Origin: Hyphomicrobium_A sp963782555
GTDB taxonomy: Bacteria > Pseudomonadota > Alphaproteobacteria > Rhizobiales > Hyphomicrobiaceae
Length of the DNA: 64,000 bases
Assembly: GCA_963782555.1 (NCBI GenBank)
Contig: CAWAKB010000005.1
Coordinates: 62,001-126,000, forward strand
Direction of reading: 5' to 3'
A program made the translations under genes and the position numbers. The notes below the pieces were generated by a model. The model saw only the letters and a list, made by a program, of their open reading frames with translations, was not told the DNA's origin and ran no database searches. Position 1 is the stretch's first letter. The number at the start of each line of letters is the position of its first letter. Shown here piece after piece: positions 8,445 through 17,445 of this stretch.

Positions 8445-9203
8445 ATGGCACACCAGGACGACGGGTTTCTCCGCGAGGTCGAGGAAGAGCTGCGGCGCGA
8501 GCGCCTCGAGAAAATCTGGCGCCAGTACGGGACCTACATCCTCATCGCCGCGGCGGTGATCGTCTTCGGTGTGCTCGGCTACAAGTACGTCGAGACCAGC
8601 CGCATCAATGCCGCCCAGTCGACAGGCCAGCGCTACGAGGAGGCGTTGGAGCTCGCCTCCGACGGCAAAGAAGGCAGCGCCACCAAAGAGTTCGAGACGC
8701 TCGCCAAAGAGGGCACGGGCGGGTATCCGTCGTTGGCGCGGCTGCAACTTGCCGGCGCGCTGCTCAAGGACGGCAAGAGGAGCGAGGCGCTCGCTGCCTT
8801 CGAGGCCCTCGCCAAGGACTCCGACGCCGACGAGATGCTGCGCTCCTACGCACAACTTCAGGCTGCGGCGCTGCGGCTCGGGGACGCCGACTTTACGGAA
8901 ATAAAGAATCGGCTCAACCCTCTGATGGGAGATGACAGCCCTTGGCGCTACAGCGCGCGCGAGCTCTTGGGCCTCGCAGCCTTCAAGGCGGGCAAGACCA
9001 ATGAGGCGCGCGACCTGCTGACGCCACTTCTCGTCGATCCCAAGACGCCGCAGTCGGTCAACCAGCGGGCGCAGATCGTTTTGGCCGAGATTGCCACCGC
9101 CGAGATCGCCAAGAAGGCGGACAACGGGGCAAAGAAGCCTGCCGCGACCGCAGCCGAGAGCGCGCCTTCGACGAGCGCGCCAGCCGACACCAAGAAGGAG
9201 TAG
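8445..9203 (+). CDS. Membrane-anchored TPR protein, YfgM-like
   Basis: The 252-residue protein has a short charged cytoplasmic N-terminus, one helix (YGTYILIAAAVIVFGVLGYKY) and a periplasmic part made of TPR-like helical pairs (SLARLQLAGALLKDGKRSEA, YSARELLGLAAFKAGKTNEA), ending in an Ala/Lys/Thr-rich tail. The domain order and the location directly before bamB and der match the YfgM/RcsF-associated ancillary SecYEG protein of other proteobacteria. A chaperone or translocon-linked role in envelope protein folding is inferred from that family. The stop is 13 bp before the bamB start. Confidence 0.8.
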   Translation: MAHQDDGFLREVEEELRRERLEKIWRQYGTYILIAAAVIVFGVLGYKYVETSRINAAQSTGQRYEEALELASDGKEGSATKEFETLAKEGTGGYPSLARLQLAGALLKDGKRSEALAAFEALAKDSDADEMLRSYAQLQAAALRLGDADFTEIKNRLNPLMGDDSPWRYSARELLGLAAFKAGKTNEARDLLTPLLVDPKTPQSVNQRAQIVLAEIATAEIAKKADNGAKKPAATAAESAPSTSAPADTKKE

Positions 9204-9216
9204 GGGGAAAAACGGC

Positions 9217-10596
9217 ATGAGGGGTGGGACATGGCGGAGAGGCCTGACCGGCTCGAGCCTATTGGCTCTTGTCCTGCTGTCGGGTTGTGCCGATGGTCCC
9301 ACGCTGCCGAAGATGGCGGACTTGAACCCCTTCGCTGAGAAGGCCGTGCCGCTGCCCGGCAAACGCATCCCCGTCATGCAGACGCAAAGCGTGGTCACGG
9401 GCGAACTGGCGGACGCGAGCAAGCCGATCCTGATGCCGCCGCCGCGTGTCAATCAGGATTGGGCCCAGCCCGGCGGGGAGCCCAACAACTCGCCCGGCAA
9501 TCTGGCTTACGGCGGTGCCGCGCAGGAGGCGTGGAGCCTTGACGCCGGAACGGGCTCAGGGAGCGCAGGCCGGGTTACCGCGAGCCCCGTCGTCTTTGCC
9601 GATCACATCTACGTCCTCGACGCCGCGAGCAACGTGAGCGCCTTCTCGACCTCGGGCGGATCGGCACTGTGGCGCATAGCATTAAAGCCGGACCGGGAGA
9701 ATGCGAGCGGCGGCTGGTTCTCGCTGGGAGGCCTGGGAAGCAGCAATTCTGGCGAGGGTTACGGTGGCGGCCTGGCGGTCGATCATGGGCGCCTCTACGC
9801 GGCGACCGGCTACGGCAATGTCGTCGCCCTCGACCTGCAGACGGGCAAGAAGCTGTGGGAGAAGCTGTTGGAGGCGCCGGTGCGCGCCTCCCCGACTGCA
9901 GTCGGAGACAAGGTATTCGTCGTGACGCTCGACGGGCGGTTCTATTGTCTGGCGGGTGCGGACGGCGGCGAGCTGTGGTCGTCGCGGGGACTGCCGCAGC
10001 AGGCGAGCCTCATCAACAATGCGAGCCCGGCGGTCTCTGGCGACATCGTAGTGGTGCCCTATCCGTCGGGAGACCTTGTGGCTCTGCATGTGGTCGACGG
10101 CTCGGCCGCATGGTCGGAGAGCCTGACGCGTACGCGTACGACGTCGGAAATTACGGCCATGAGCGACGCCGCGCGCCCAGTGATCGATAACGACACGGTA
10201 TTCGCCGTCGGCCATGCCGGTCGCATGATCGCCACGCAAGCGACGACCGGCGAGCGGCTATGGACGCTCAACGTGCCCGGCATGCAGCCGCCGTCGGTGG
10301 CCGGTGGCAACGTCTTCGTGGTCGACACGACCGGGCAGCTGTTGGCCATCTCCCGTACTGACGGCAAGATAGAGTGGACGGTGAAGCTGCCGGAACCGGC
10401 TTGGTCCGGCCCGACGCTTGCCAACGGCACGCTGTGGCTCGCCTCGGCGAAAGGCACGCTCGTTGGCGTCGATGCCGCCACGGGGCGCATCACCACGCAG
10501 AAGGATCTCGGCAGCCCGATTTATATTGCGCCCGTGGTGGCGCAGGGCCGCATGTACATCCTGACGGACTCCGCCAAGCTGATTGCGCTGAACTAG
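9217..10596 (+). CDS. bamB: Outer membrane protein assembly factor BamB (PQQ-repeat lipoprotein)
   Basis: The lipoprotein signal (LLALVLLSGCADG) gives a lipidated Cys. About eight beta-propeller repeats follow, with PQQ-like motifs such as GNVVALDLQTGKKLWEKLL and VVGVD-type strands (TLVGVDAATGRI). BamB is the scaffold lipoprotein of the BAM complex that inserts beta barrels into the outer membrane. ATG 9217 is preceded by AGGGGGAA, and the longer open frame upstream overlaps the TPR gene and has no signal sequence. The order TPR protein-bamB-der is conserved in many proteobacteria. Confidence 0.88.
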   Translation: MRGGTWRRGLTGSSLLALVLLSGCADGPTLPKMADLNPFAEKAVPLPGKRIPVMQTQSVVTGELADASKPILMPPPRVNQDWAQPGGEPNNSPGNLAYGGAAQEAWSLDAGTGSGSAGRVTASPVVFADHIYVLDAASNVSAFSTSGGSALWRIALKPDRENASGGWFSLGGLGSSNSGEGYGGGLAVDHGRLYAATGYGNVVALDLQTGKKLWEKLLEAPVRASPTAVGDKVFVVTLDGRFYCLAGADGGELWSSRGLPQQASLINNASPAVSGDIVVVPYPSGDLVALHVVDGSAAWSESLTRTRTTSEITAMSDAARPVIDNDTVFAVGHAGRMIATQATTGERLWTLNVPGMQPPSVAGGNVFVVDTTGQLLAISRTDGKIEWTVKLPEPAWSGPTLANGTLWLASAKGTLVGVDAATGRITTQKDLGSPIYIAPVVAQGRMYILTDSAKLIALN

Positions 10597-10765
10597 CAGG
10601 TCTTCGCGCTAAGGATGTCGCGTGCCGCAGGCCGGCGAGCATGCCGTCGGCTGCAATCCTTATTCCCGGCGGATCGCGCTTTTGCCGCTCCCGAGGACGT
10701 CTATCATCGAGAGGCCGAATGCGCGATAAGTGCGCCTCTTGAACCCCTTCCGGCCCCGTAGCCCC

Positions 10766-12139
10766 ATGTCCTCCAAGCCCGTCATCGCCATCATCGGCCG
10801 GCCCAACGTCGGCAAGTCGACGCTGTTCAACCGGCTCGCGGGCAAGCGCACGGCGCTGGTCTCCGACATGCCGGGGCTGACGCGCGACCGCCGCGAGGAG
10901 GAGACGGAGCTTGCCGGCAATGCGGTCATGCTGGTCGACACCGCGGGACTGGAGGAGGGCAAGCGCGGCTCGATCGCAGCGCGCATGCGCCAGCAGACGG
11001 AGACGGCACTGAGCGAGGCCGACCTGGTGCTGTTCCTCATCGACGCGCGCGCGGGCGTCACGCCGGACGACAAGGTCTTCGCAAGATTGGTGCGCGCCGC
11101 AGGGCGCCCGGTGATCGTGGTCGCTAACAAATGCGAGGGCCGCGCCGGCGAGCCAGGCTTCTATGCCGCCTTCGAGCTGGGCTTCGGCGAGCCGGTCGCC
11201 ATCTCGGCCGAGCACGGCGAAGGTCTTGGCGAGCTCGTCGCCGACATGCTGGCGGCACTGGGCCTCACCGAGGCATATGGGAGCAAGGAGGCGGAGGACG
11301 ACGAGGAGGCTCCTAGGCTCGATCGCCCCATCCGCGTCGCTGTCGTCGGACGCCCCAACGCCGGCAAGTCGACGCTCGTCAATGCACTTCTCGGCGAGGA
11401 CAGAATGATCACCGGGCCCGAGCCCGGGCTCACGCGCGACGCGGTGGCGAGCGATCTGGAATGGTCGGGCCGCAAGGTGCGCCTCTATGATACCGCCGGC
11501 TTGCGGCGCAAAGCCAGGGTGACGGAGATGGCGGAGAAGCTCAGCACCTCTGACGCCATCCGCGCGATCCGTTTCGCCGAGGTGGTGGTGCTCCTCGTCG
11601 ATGCCGAGCATCCCTTCGAGCATCAGGATCTCACCATCGGCGACCTCGTCACCCAGGAGGGGCGTGCGCTCGTCGTCGCCGTCAATAAGTGGGATCTCGT
11701 CGAGGACAAGCAGAGGCGGCTCAAGGAGCTGCGCGAGACGCTTGCCGAGCGCCTGTCGCAGGTGTCGGGTGTGGTGCTCGTTCCCGTCTCGGCGCTGAGC
11801 GGGCGCGGATTGGAGCGGCTTGGCCCCGCCATTCTCGCTGCCTACGACACGTGGAACCGCCGCATCACGACGGCCGACCTCAACCGCTGGCTCGAGGAGG
11901 CGCTCGCGCGCCACTCGCCGCCCGCCGTGGGCGGACGGCGCGTCAAGATCCGCTACATCACGCAAGCCTCCGCACGGCCGCCGACGTTCGTCGCCTTCTG
12001 CTCGCGCCCCGAGGCGTTGCCCAAGTCCTACCTGCGCTATCTGAGCAACAATCTGCGCGAGGCCTTCGATCTGCCGGGCGTGCCGCTGCGCCTCAATCTG
12101 CGCAAGGGCGAAAATCCATACGCCAAGCACAAGCGATAG
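10766..12139 (+). CDS. der: Ribosome biogenesis GTPase Der (EngA)
   Basis: Two tandem GTPase domains are followed by a KH-like C-terminal domain. The G1 motifs are GRPNVGKST near residue 10 and GRPNAGKST near residue 195; the G3 motifs are DTAGLEEG and DTAGLRRK; the G4 motifs are NKCE in the first domain and NKWD in the second. The C-terminus (GRRVKIRYITQASARPPTF) is typical. Der acts in 50S subunit maturation in the cytoplasm. The first-domain NKCE departs from the NKxD consensus, which is seen in some alphaproteobacterial Der proteins. A GTG at 10730 would add 12 residues; ATG 10766 fits the family start better. Confidence 0.95.
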   Translation: MSSKPVIAIIGRPNVGKSTLFNRLAGKRTALVSDMPGLTRDRREEETELAGNAVMLVDTAGLEEGKRGSIAARMRQQTETALSEADLVLFLIDARAGVTPDDKVFARLVRAAGRPVIVVANKCEGRAGEPGFYAAFELGFGEPVAISAEHGEGLGELVADMLAALGLTEAYGSKEAEDDEEAPRLDRPIRVAVVGRPNAGKSTLVNALLGEDRMITGPEPGLTRDAVASDLEWSGRKVRLYDTAGLRRKARVTEMAEKLSTSDAIRAIRFAEVVVLLVDAEHPFEHQDLTIGDLVTQEGRALVVAVNKWDLVEDKQRRLKELRETLAERLSQVSGVVLVPVSALSGRGLERLGPAILAAYDTWNRRITTADLNRWLEEALARHSPPAVGGRRVKIRYITQASARPPTFVAFCSRPEALPKSYLRYLSNNLREAFDLPGVPLRLNLRKGENPYAKHKR

Positions 12140-12315
12140 CGCACTGTGGGCGTGAAGAGATGGCGATGCTGGAAATGCAGCGGACGGGAGCGGTGGCGAA
12201 CCCGAAGATGCCACCCAGCTCACCGCCCGCACGGACGACAGCCGCACGTCTGGCGCCGTTCCGGACCGCTACAGTTAGGTGGACGCTGCGAACGACGCAA
12301 GGGGTTTTTTGAAAC

Positions 12316-12333
12316 TAAATCGCGTGCGATCTA
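12316..12333. promoter_or_regulatory. 18-bp palindrome, possible MarR/OhrR-type operator
   Basis: The sequence TAAATCGCGTGCGATCTA is an inverted repeat with one mismatched pair, centred about 60 bp before the holC start. It lies directly after a run of six T. Operators of MarR/OhrR regulators in alphaproteobacteria can look like this, but no such regulator is in the window, so the assignment is only a suggestion. Apart from it, the 245-bp gap between der and holC shows nothing I can identify. Confidence 0.3.
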
Positions 12334-12384
12334 AGTTGCGCGGTGCAACACGCGTGCGTGTCAAGGCGCGAAAGGGTTGCGCAG

Positions 12385-12858
12385 ATGTCTGAGCAAAAAT
12401 CGGGCGAGACAACCGAGGTGCTCTTTTATCATCTCGAGCGCCAAGGACTCGAAAAGGTTCTCCCGAGCCTCGTCGAGAAAACGCTGGAGCGCGGCTGGCG
12501 CGCCGTCGTGCAGGCGGGCTCGCAAGAGCGGCTCGCAGCCATCGATCAGGCATTGTGGACGTACAAGGACGACAGCTTTCTCGCGCACGGCAGTGCCAAG
12601 GATGGGCACGGAGCCTGGCAGCCCGTCTACCTGACGACCGACAATGACACGCCGAACGGGGCCGGCGTGCGATTCCTCGTCGATGGCGCCGAGGCCGAGG
12701 CGTTCGAGGGCTTCGTGCGCATCGTCTACCTGTTCGACGGCAACGATGCCGACGCTGTAGCAAGAGCGCGCGCGCAGTGGACTGCAGCAAAGAGCGCCGG
12801 CTGCCCCGTGACCTATTGGCAGCAGAGCGCGGCCGGCAAGTGGGAAAAGAAGGGCTGA
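12385..12858 (+). CDS. holC: DNA polymerase III subunit chi
   Basis: The 157-residue protein has the chi fold signature: EVLFYHLERQGLEKVLPSLV at the start, GWRAVVQAGS, LWTYKDDSFLAHGS, and VRIVYLFDGND near the end. Chi links the clamp loader to single-stranded-DNA-binding protein during replication. ATG 12385 gives the usual family start; the open frame before it (from 12343) has no homology. Confidence 0.9.
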   Translation: MSEQKSGETTEVLFYHLERQGLEKVLPSLVEKTLERGWRAVVQAGSQERLAAIDQALWTYKDDSFLAHGSAKDGHGAWQPVYLTTDNDTPNGAGVRFLVDGAEAEAFEGFVRIVYLFDGNDADAVARARAQWTAAKSAGCPVTYWQQSAAGKWEKKG

Positions 12859-12990
12859 GCCCCGCGTGATGGCGTCGGCTTCAGACCCGATGCATTGCGT
12901 TCGCCTCAAATTATCCGCTCCCCGTCAACGCGTGGTTTAAGGCCGCCGAGGATCGTCCCTGAGCTCAAATCGACAGGGAGGGACGCCGCC

Positions 12991-14407
12991 ATGAAGATCG
13001 CGCTGAGGACGACGATGCGCGGAGCGCTTCTGGGGGGCGCCGTCGCATGCGGCGCTACGATCGCTGGCGCCGTGCCACAAACGCCAAGCCTCTCCGACAG
13101 CGAGACGAACGACATCGCGGCCGACGCCTACGTCTACGCCTACCCGCTCGTGCTCATGGAAGTGACGCGGCGCGTGATGACTAACGTCGCCCGCCCCACC
13201 GAGCGCGGCGCGCCGATCAATCAATTCTATCACATGCGCTCCGTGCCCGACGCGAGCTTCACCGACGTCGTGCGGCCCAACGCCGACACGCTCTACTCGT
13301 CCATGTGGTTCGACGTAGAGAAGGAGCCGCTGATCGTCAGCGTGCCGGATTCAGAGGCGCGCTACTATCTGCTGCCGATGCTCGACATGTGGACGGATGT
13401 GTTTGCATCGCCCGGCAAGCGCACCACGGGAACGCGGGCACAGAGCTTCGCCATCGTCGGCCCCGATTGGAAAGGGGAGCTGCCTCAGGGCGTGCGGGAG
13501 ATCCGCGCACCGACCGCGCAAGGCTGGCTCATCGGGCGCATGCAGGTCAACGGCAAGCTCGACTATCCGGCTGCACACAACTTCCAGGACCGGATCACCG
13601 CGGTGCCGCTCAGCGCCTATGGCGAGCCCTATATGCCTCCCGAGGGCAATGTCGACGTCGGCCTCGACATGAGCGCGCCCGCCGAGCAAGTCGCCAAGAT
13701 GGACCCGCAAACGTTCTTTGAGATCTTCGCGCAAGCGATGAGGAAGAACCCGCCGCATGCCAACGACTATCCCATCCTCGCGCGCATGCATCGCATCGGC
13801 ATCGAGCCGGGCAGTGCCTTTGATTTCGCGAGCGCGCCGCCGGAGGTGCAGGCAGCTCTCAAGGCCGCGCCCGAGGCGGCGAAGGCGCGCATCGACGAGG
13901 CCATCACGCGGCAGCCGCACCGTCAATGGCTGGGTGCTGCCCGTGAACCCCATCGGCACCTATGGAACCGATTACGCCAAGCGCGCCGGCATCGCCCGCT
14001 TCGGTCTCGGCGCCAACACGCTCGAGGACGCGTTCTATCCCTCGATCGGCGGCACGGTGTCCAAGGTGCCGCTCGACAGCACCAACCGCTATGTGATCCG
14101 CTTCGAGAAGGACCAGCTGCCGCCCGCGCGCGCGTTCTGGTCGGTGAGCGTCTACGACAAGCGCCAGCTCTTTCCCGCCAACGCGATCGAGCGCTACGCG
14201 CTGGGTGACCGCGATCCGCTGGCCTTCAACGCGGACGGCTCGCTCGAGCTTTATCTGCAGCGCCAATCGCCCGGCAAAGAGCGCGAGGCCAATTGGCTGC
14301 CGACGCCGGAGGACGGCCCCTTCAGCGTGACCATGCGGCTCTACTGGCCCAAGCGCGAGGCCACGGATGGGACGTGGTCGCCGCCGCCTGTGACGCCTAC
14401 ACCGTAA
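12991..14407 (+). pseudogene. DUF1254/DUF1214 secreted protein, single-base frameshift
   Basis: Frame 1 from ATG 12991 (SD AGGGAGGGA) encodes a signal peptide and a DUF1254 domain (YVYAYPLVLMEVTRRVM, RPNADTLYSSMWFD) to about base 13915. The protein then continues in frame 2 as a DUF1214 domain (NGWVLPVNPIGTYG, DAFYPSIGGTVSKVPLDS, FWSVSVYDKRQLFP) to the stop at 14407. The combined length is one base more than a multiple of three, which fits one inserted base between about 13908 and 13922. The restored protein would be about 471 residues, usual for the family. The function of DUF1254 proteins is unknown; they are exported. It is either a real pseudogene or an assembly error. Confidence 0.85.
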
Positions 14408-14508
14408 GCTGCCGGCAAAGGTTTCCGCTTGGGTCCGGGTGTGCATGCACGTGCGCAACCCCATATGATCCCGCATCAAAGTGTGCGCCCGAGCAGGAGT
14501 GTGCAGCC

Positions 14509-14862
14509 ATGGCCAGCTTGATCCCAGAAGGCGCGCCCAAGCGCTTCTCGCCGTCCGAGATCGAGAAGGCGATGGAGGCACCGGCTTCCGTGTTCGCCAC
14601 GCCCGAGGAGGTGCTCGAGCATCCCGGGCTGACGCCGGCGCAGAAGATCGAGATCCTGCGGCGCTGGCAATACGATGCGGTGGAGCTCGACGTCGCGGTC
14701 GAGGAAGGCATGCCGGGCGATGACGACCCGCTGTTGCGGCGGATCATGCTGGCGCTGGGTGCGCTCTCAGGCGCGATCGACCTGGAGCACTTGGGTCCCA
14801 ACAAGCAACATGGGCTGCCTGGCGCTGGGCCGGGTCAGCAGACGAGCAAGCGCCGGTCTTGA
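14509..14862 (+). CDS. Conserved hypothetical small protein
   Basis: The 117-residue cytoplasmic protein contains the segment FATPEEVLEHPGLTPAQKIE followed by ILRRWQYDAVELDVAVEEG, a helical pattern I associate with a short conserved Hyphomicrobiales protein of unknown role. ATG 14509 is chosen from the start of the homologous-looking region; the upstream frame overlaps the DUF1254 gene. The C-terminus is Gly/Gln/Lys-rich. It lies 33 bp before rlmJ. Confidence 0.7.
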   Translation: MASLIPEGAPKRFSPSEIEKAMEAPASVFATPEEVLEHPGLTPAQKIEILRRWQYDAVELDVAVEEGMPGDDDPLLRRIMLALGALSGAIDLEHLGPNKQHGLPGAGPGQQTSKRRS

Positions 14863-14895
14863 CAGCCGAGCGGCAATTGCGCTCAAGCGTCGCGC

Positions 14896-15786
14896 ATGAA
14901 TTACCGCCACGCCTATCATGCCGGAAACTTCGCCGACGTGCTCAAGCACGCCGTACTGGCGCTCGTGATCGAGCACCTCAAATTGAAGCCGGCGCCATTT
15001 CGCATGATCGACACCCATGCCGGCGTCGGTGTCTACGATCTGGGCTCGGAGGCGGCTGAGAAGACGGGCGAATGGCGCGCAGGCATCGGCAGCATCCTCG
15101 ATGCCGATGCGCAGCTGGCGCCGGAGGCGGCTGCCGTGCTCGCGTCTTATCTCGGCGTGGTGCGCGCGGTGGGCGGCGAGGGGCCGCTCGCACGCTATCC
15201 GGGGAGCCCGCTCCTGGCCCGGCGTTTGATGCGCGAGGACGACCGCCTCGTCGCCAACGAGCTGCATCCTGAGGACCGCGCCGCACTGGCAAAGCTCTTT
15301 GCCCGCGATGCGCAGACGAAGGTGCTGGAGCTCGACGGCTTCACCGCCCTCAAGTCGCTGTTGCCGCCGAAGGAGCGCCGCGGCGTCGTGTTGGTCGATC
15401 CCGCCTACGAGGTGCCGGGCGAGTTCGACCGGCTGGTGCAGGGCTTGACGGAGGTCGAGCGCCGTTTCGCGACGGGCACCATGCTGCTCTGGTACCCGAT
15501 CAAGGACGCGCAACCGATCGCCGCCTTCCGCCGGCAGGTCGCCGCACTCGGGCTTCCCAAGGTCCTGGCCGTCGAGCTGCTGATCCGTAAGCCCGATGAT
15601 GCAACGTTGCTCAATGGCGCCGGCCTGATCGTCGTCAATCCCCCGTTTACACTCTCCGCAAAGCTCGAGGTCTTGCTGCCGGAGCTGGCACGATTGTTGG
15701 CGCAGGGGCCGGGTGCCACGTATCGCCTGGAGGAGCTTGGCCGGGAAAGCGGCATGGGCACGGCGCCTGCCCCGAGGCGCGCCTGA
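14896..15786 (+). CDS. rlmJ: 23S rRNA (adenine(2030)-N6)-methyltransferase
   Basis: RlmJ methylates A2030 of 23S rRNA. The protein starts with MNYRHAYHAGNFADVLKHAV, the family's signature N-terminus, carries a SAM site (MIDTHAGVGVYDL), and has the N6-adenine catalytic motif as DPAYE, where DPPYE is usual. The length of 296 residues is slightly above the E. coli protein. A Rho-independent terminator follows one base after the stop. Confidence 0.92.
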   Translation: MNYRHAYHAGNFADVLKHAVLALVIEHLKLKPAPFRMIDTHAGVGVYDLGSEAAEKTGEWRAGIGSILDADAQLAPEAAAVLASYLGVVRAVGGEGPLARYPGSPLLARRLMREDDRLVANELHPEDRAALAKLFARDAQTKVLELDGFTALKSLLPPKERRGVVLVDPAYEVPGEFDRLVQGLTEVERRFATGTMLLWYPIKDAQPIAAFRRQVAALGLPKVLAVELLIRKPDDATLLNGAGLIVVNPPFTLSAKLEVLLPELARLLAQGPGATYRLEELGRESGMGTAPAPRRA

Positions 15787-15811
15787 ACCCCTTGCGTGAG
15801 GGGTCCTTTTC
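15787..15811 (+). terminator. Rho-independent terminator after rlmJ
   Basis: ACCCCT and AGGGGT form a 6-bp stem with loop TGCGTG, starting directly after the rlmJ stop and followed by CCTTTTCC. The stem is short but the position and T-rich tail support termination. The rest of the gap to cspA (to 16004) serves as the cspA leader; I see no further structure I can name. Confidence 0.6.
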
Positions 15812-16004
15812 CCCGATAGTTCAAGCTGCTCGGGCAGACAATCGACCCGGCGGAGACTTTGCGTAGACACGAGACTTACGCGCGCATGCCCCTCTCACGC
15901 GCCTTAGCCCCCTCCCGAACAGCGAAGAGACTCCCGAGCCAGCGGTGCCGGCCACGCTCGAGCCGCGCCATTGTCGTGAAATGCGGACTTGAGGAGAATT
16001 CGCG

Positions 16005-16220
16005 ATGCGCCAGAGCGGCACAGTAAAGTTCTACAACGCCCAGAAGGGTTTCGGTTTCATCAAGCCCGACGACGGCGGCAAGGACGTGTTCGTGCACGTG
16101 ACGGCCGTCGAGCAGGCCGGGATCGGCAATCTCGACGAGGGCATGCGCATCTCGTTTGAGACCGAGCCCGACAAGCGCGGCAAGGGACCCAAGGCCGTCA
16201 ATCTTCAGGCCTCGGCTTAA
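16005..16220 (+). CDS. cspA: Cold-shock domain protein
   Basis: The 71-residue protein is a single cold-shock domain. RNP1 is KGFGFI (residues 14-19) and RNP2 is VFVHV (28-32). It binds single-stranded RNA and DNA and acts as an RNA chaperone. The start has a strong GAGGAG ribosome binding site. The long untranslated region upstream (about 190 bases after the rlmJ terminator) is common for cold-shock genes that are controlled by leader RNA structure; I could not define such a structure here. Confidence 0.93.
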   Translation: MRQSGTVKFYNAQKGFGFIKPDDGGKDVFVHVTAVEQAGIGNLDEGMRISFETEPDKRGKGPKAVNLQASA

Positions 16221-16377
16221 GTCCAAACTGAACGTCTGCTCCTCGGGCATTGCGGCGTCACTCGGCGGCCACGATCCCCAGGACATTTCGTGGCTGTCCG
16301 CTTCCCCGGTGGGCAATCGCGGCGGCATGCGGCAAGCTGCCGGCATTGGCTTTGCCTTTGCCTCAGGGGAATGCGAC

Positions 16378-16686
16378 ATGACCAAGATCCTTCGCACGGC
16401 AGCTGCATTCGCGGCGCTCGCCGTCTTTTCACTCGGCTGCGGAACCCCAGCCGAGGCAGGACGTTGCTTCAAGAAGGCCGCGTCGGGGACGAACACGACG
16501 ATGTCTGGCGCCAAGTCGCAGGTGTACGAAGCCCTGCTGCAGTCGTTCGACTGGGGCGCGTGGGCAAGCTGGATGGCGACAGGGTCGACGCCCGGCTACC
16601 GGATCAGCAAGCCCAGCTACCGCTGCGCCAAGGGCGGCCTGGGCTACGACTGCAAGGGCGTGGCGACGATCTGCAAGACGTCGTGA
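16378..16686 (+). CDS. Small secreted protein, cysteine-containing
   Basis: The 102-residue protein has a clear signal peptide (ILRTAAAFAALAVFSLGC...AEA) and a mature part with several Cys (GRCFKK, YRCAKGGLGYDCKG, TICKTS), suggesting disulfides in the periplasm. The mature part has repeated Trp/Ala (DWGAWASWMATG). I do not recognise a named family. ATG 16378 puts the signal peptide at the N-terminus. Confidence 0.6.
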   Translation: MTKILRTAAAFAALAVFSLGCGTPAEAGRCFKKAASGTNTTMSGAKSQVYEALLQSFDWGAWASWMATGSTPGYRISKPSYRCAKGGLGYDCKGVATICKTS

Positions 16687-16963
16687 CCCGGCAGGCGTGA
16701 GACCGGTTTCGATTGTGCGGAGCCCGTTGCGGGTCACCGATTAACGATTCCCTCGGACCTGGCGCCGATGATGGCTGAGTCTTTGCCGTCGCCGATTCGG
16801 CTGATCTTGGTCTGTCGCAAGGGCCGGCGAGGGCGTGTTCGAAGGGTGACAGAGGCCGGCAAAGCGCGTTCATGACCATTGTTTTGCAAGCCAGGCCAGC
16901 ATTTTCGGCTAATCTCCGCCCCACGCCTGCGGGGTGGAAGAAAAAAATAGAGGCTATCGGATC

Positions 16964-17302
16964 ATGAGCCGTTCTCTCGTTCGCATGGGGCTTTTCACTG
17001 CTGCGGCCTTCTTTGCCGTCGCCGCTGCGGACGGCGTGGCCCAACATGCCGCACCCGCCGGCTGGGGCTCCGGTGCTTGGGCCGGCGACTATACGCTCGA
17101 GGCCAAGCCGCGCCGCCGCCACGCCCGCCGTCGCCCGCCCCAGGGCTCGGGCCCCGAGGAGATCGCCCGCTATTTCCAGCTCTACGGGGGGTATATCGAT
17201 CCCCAGATCAACAAGCAGTCGCAAGGCGGCCCGTTCGACAGCGGCTTCTTCTTTGATTCCGGTTTAGGGCGCAACGGCGGCAATTCGCCTTACATGAACT
17301 GA
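16964..17302 (+). CDS. Small secreted protein, Arg/Pro-rich then Gly/Phe-rich
   Basis: Residues 1-30 form a signal peptide; the mature part has a basic stretch (PRRRHARRRPP) and a C-terminus rich in Gly, Phe and Asn (GGPFDSGFFFDSGLG). ATG 16964 is used because it gives a normal signal peptide; the open frame begins ten codons earlier. The 277-bp gap before it holds only a weak GC hairpin just upstream of an A-run near 16945. No known family. Confidence 0.55.
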   Translation: MSRSLVRMGLFTAAAFFAVAAADGVAQHAAPAGWGSGAWAGDYTLEAKPRRRHARRRPPQGSGPEEIARYFQLYGGYIDPQINKQSQGGPFDSGFFFDSGLGRNGGNSPYMN

Positions 17303-17445
17303 CCGGTCGTCCGACAGGCCGGGTGCCCCGTTTCCGCTATCATTTTACTGCACAATATTGCAGCTCCGGGCCCTAGGCAGGGTCTGGCGTCCTCGCTATA
17401 GCTTGTCTGGATCGGGTCTTTGCACCGTGCCGACTGGGGGCTCCA

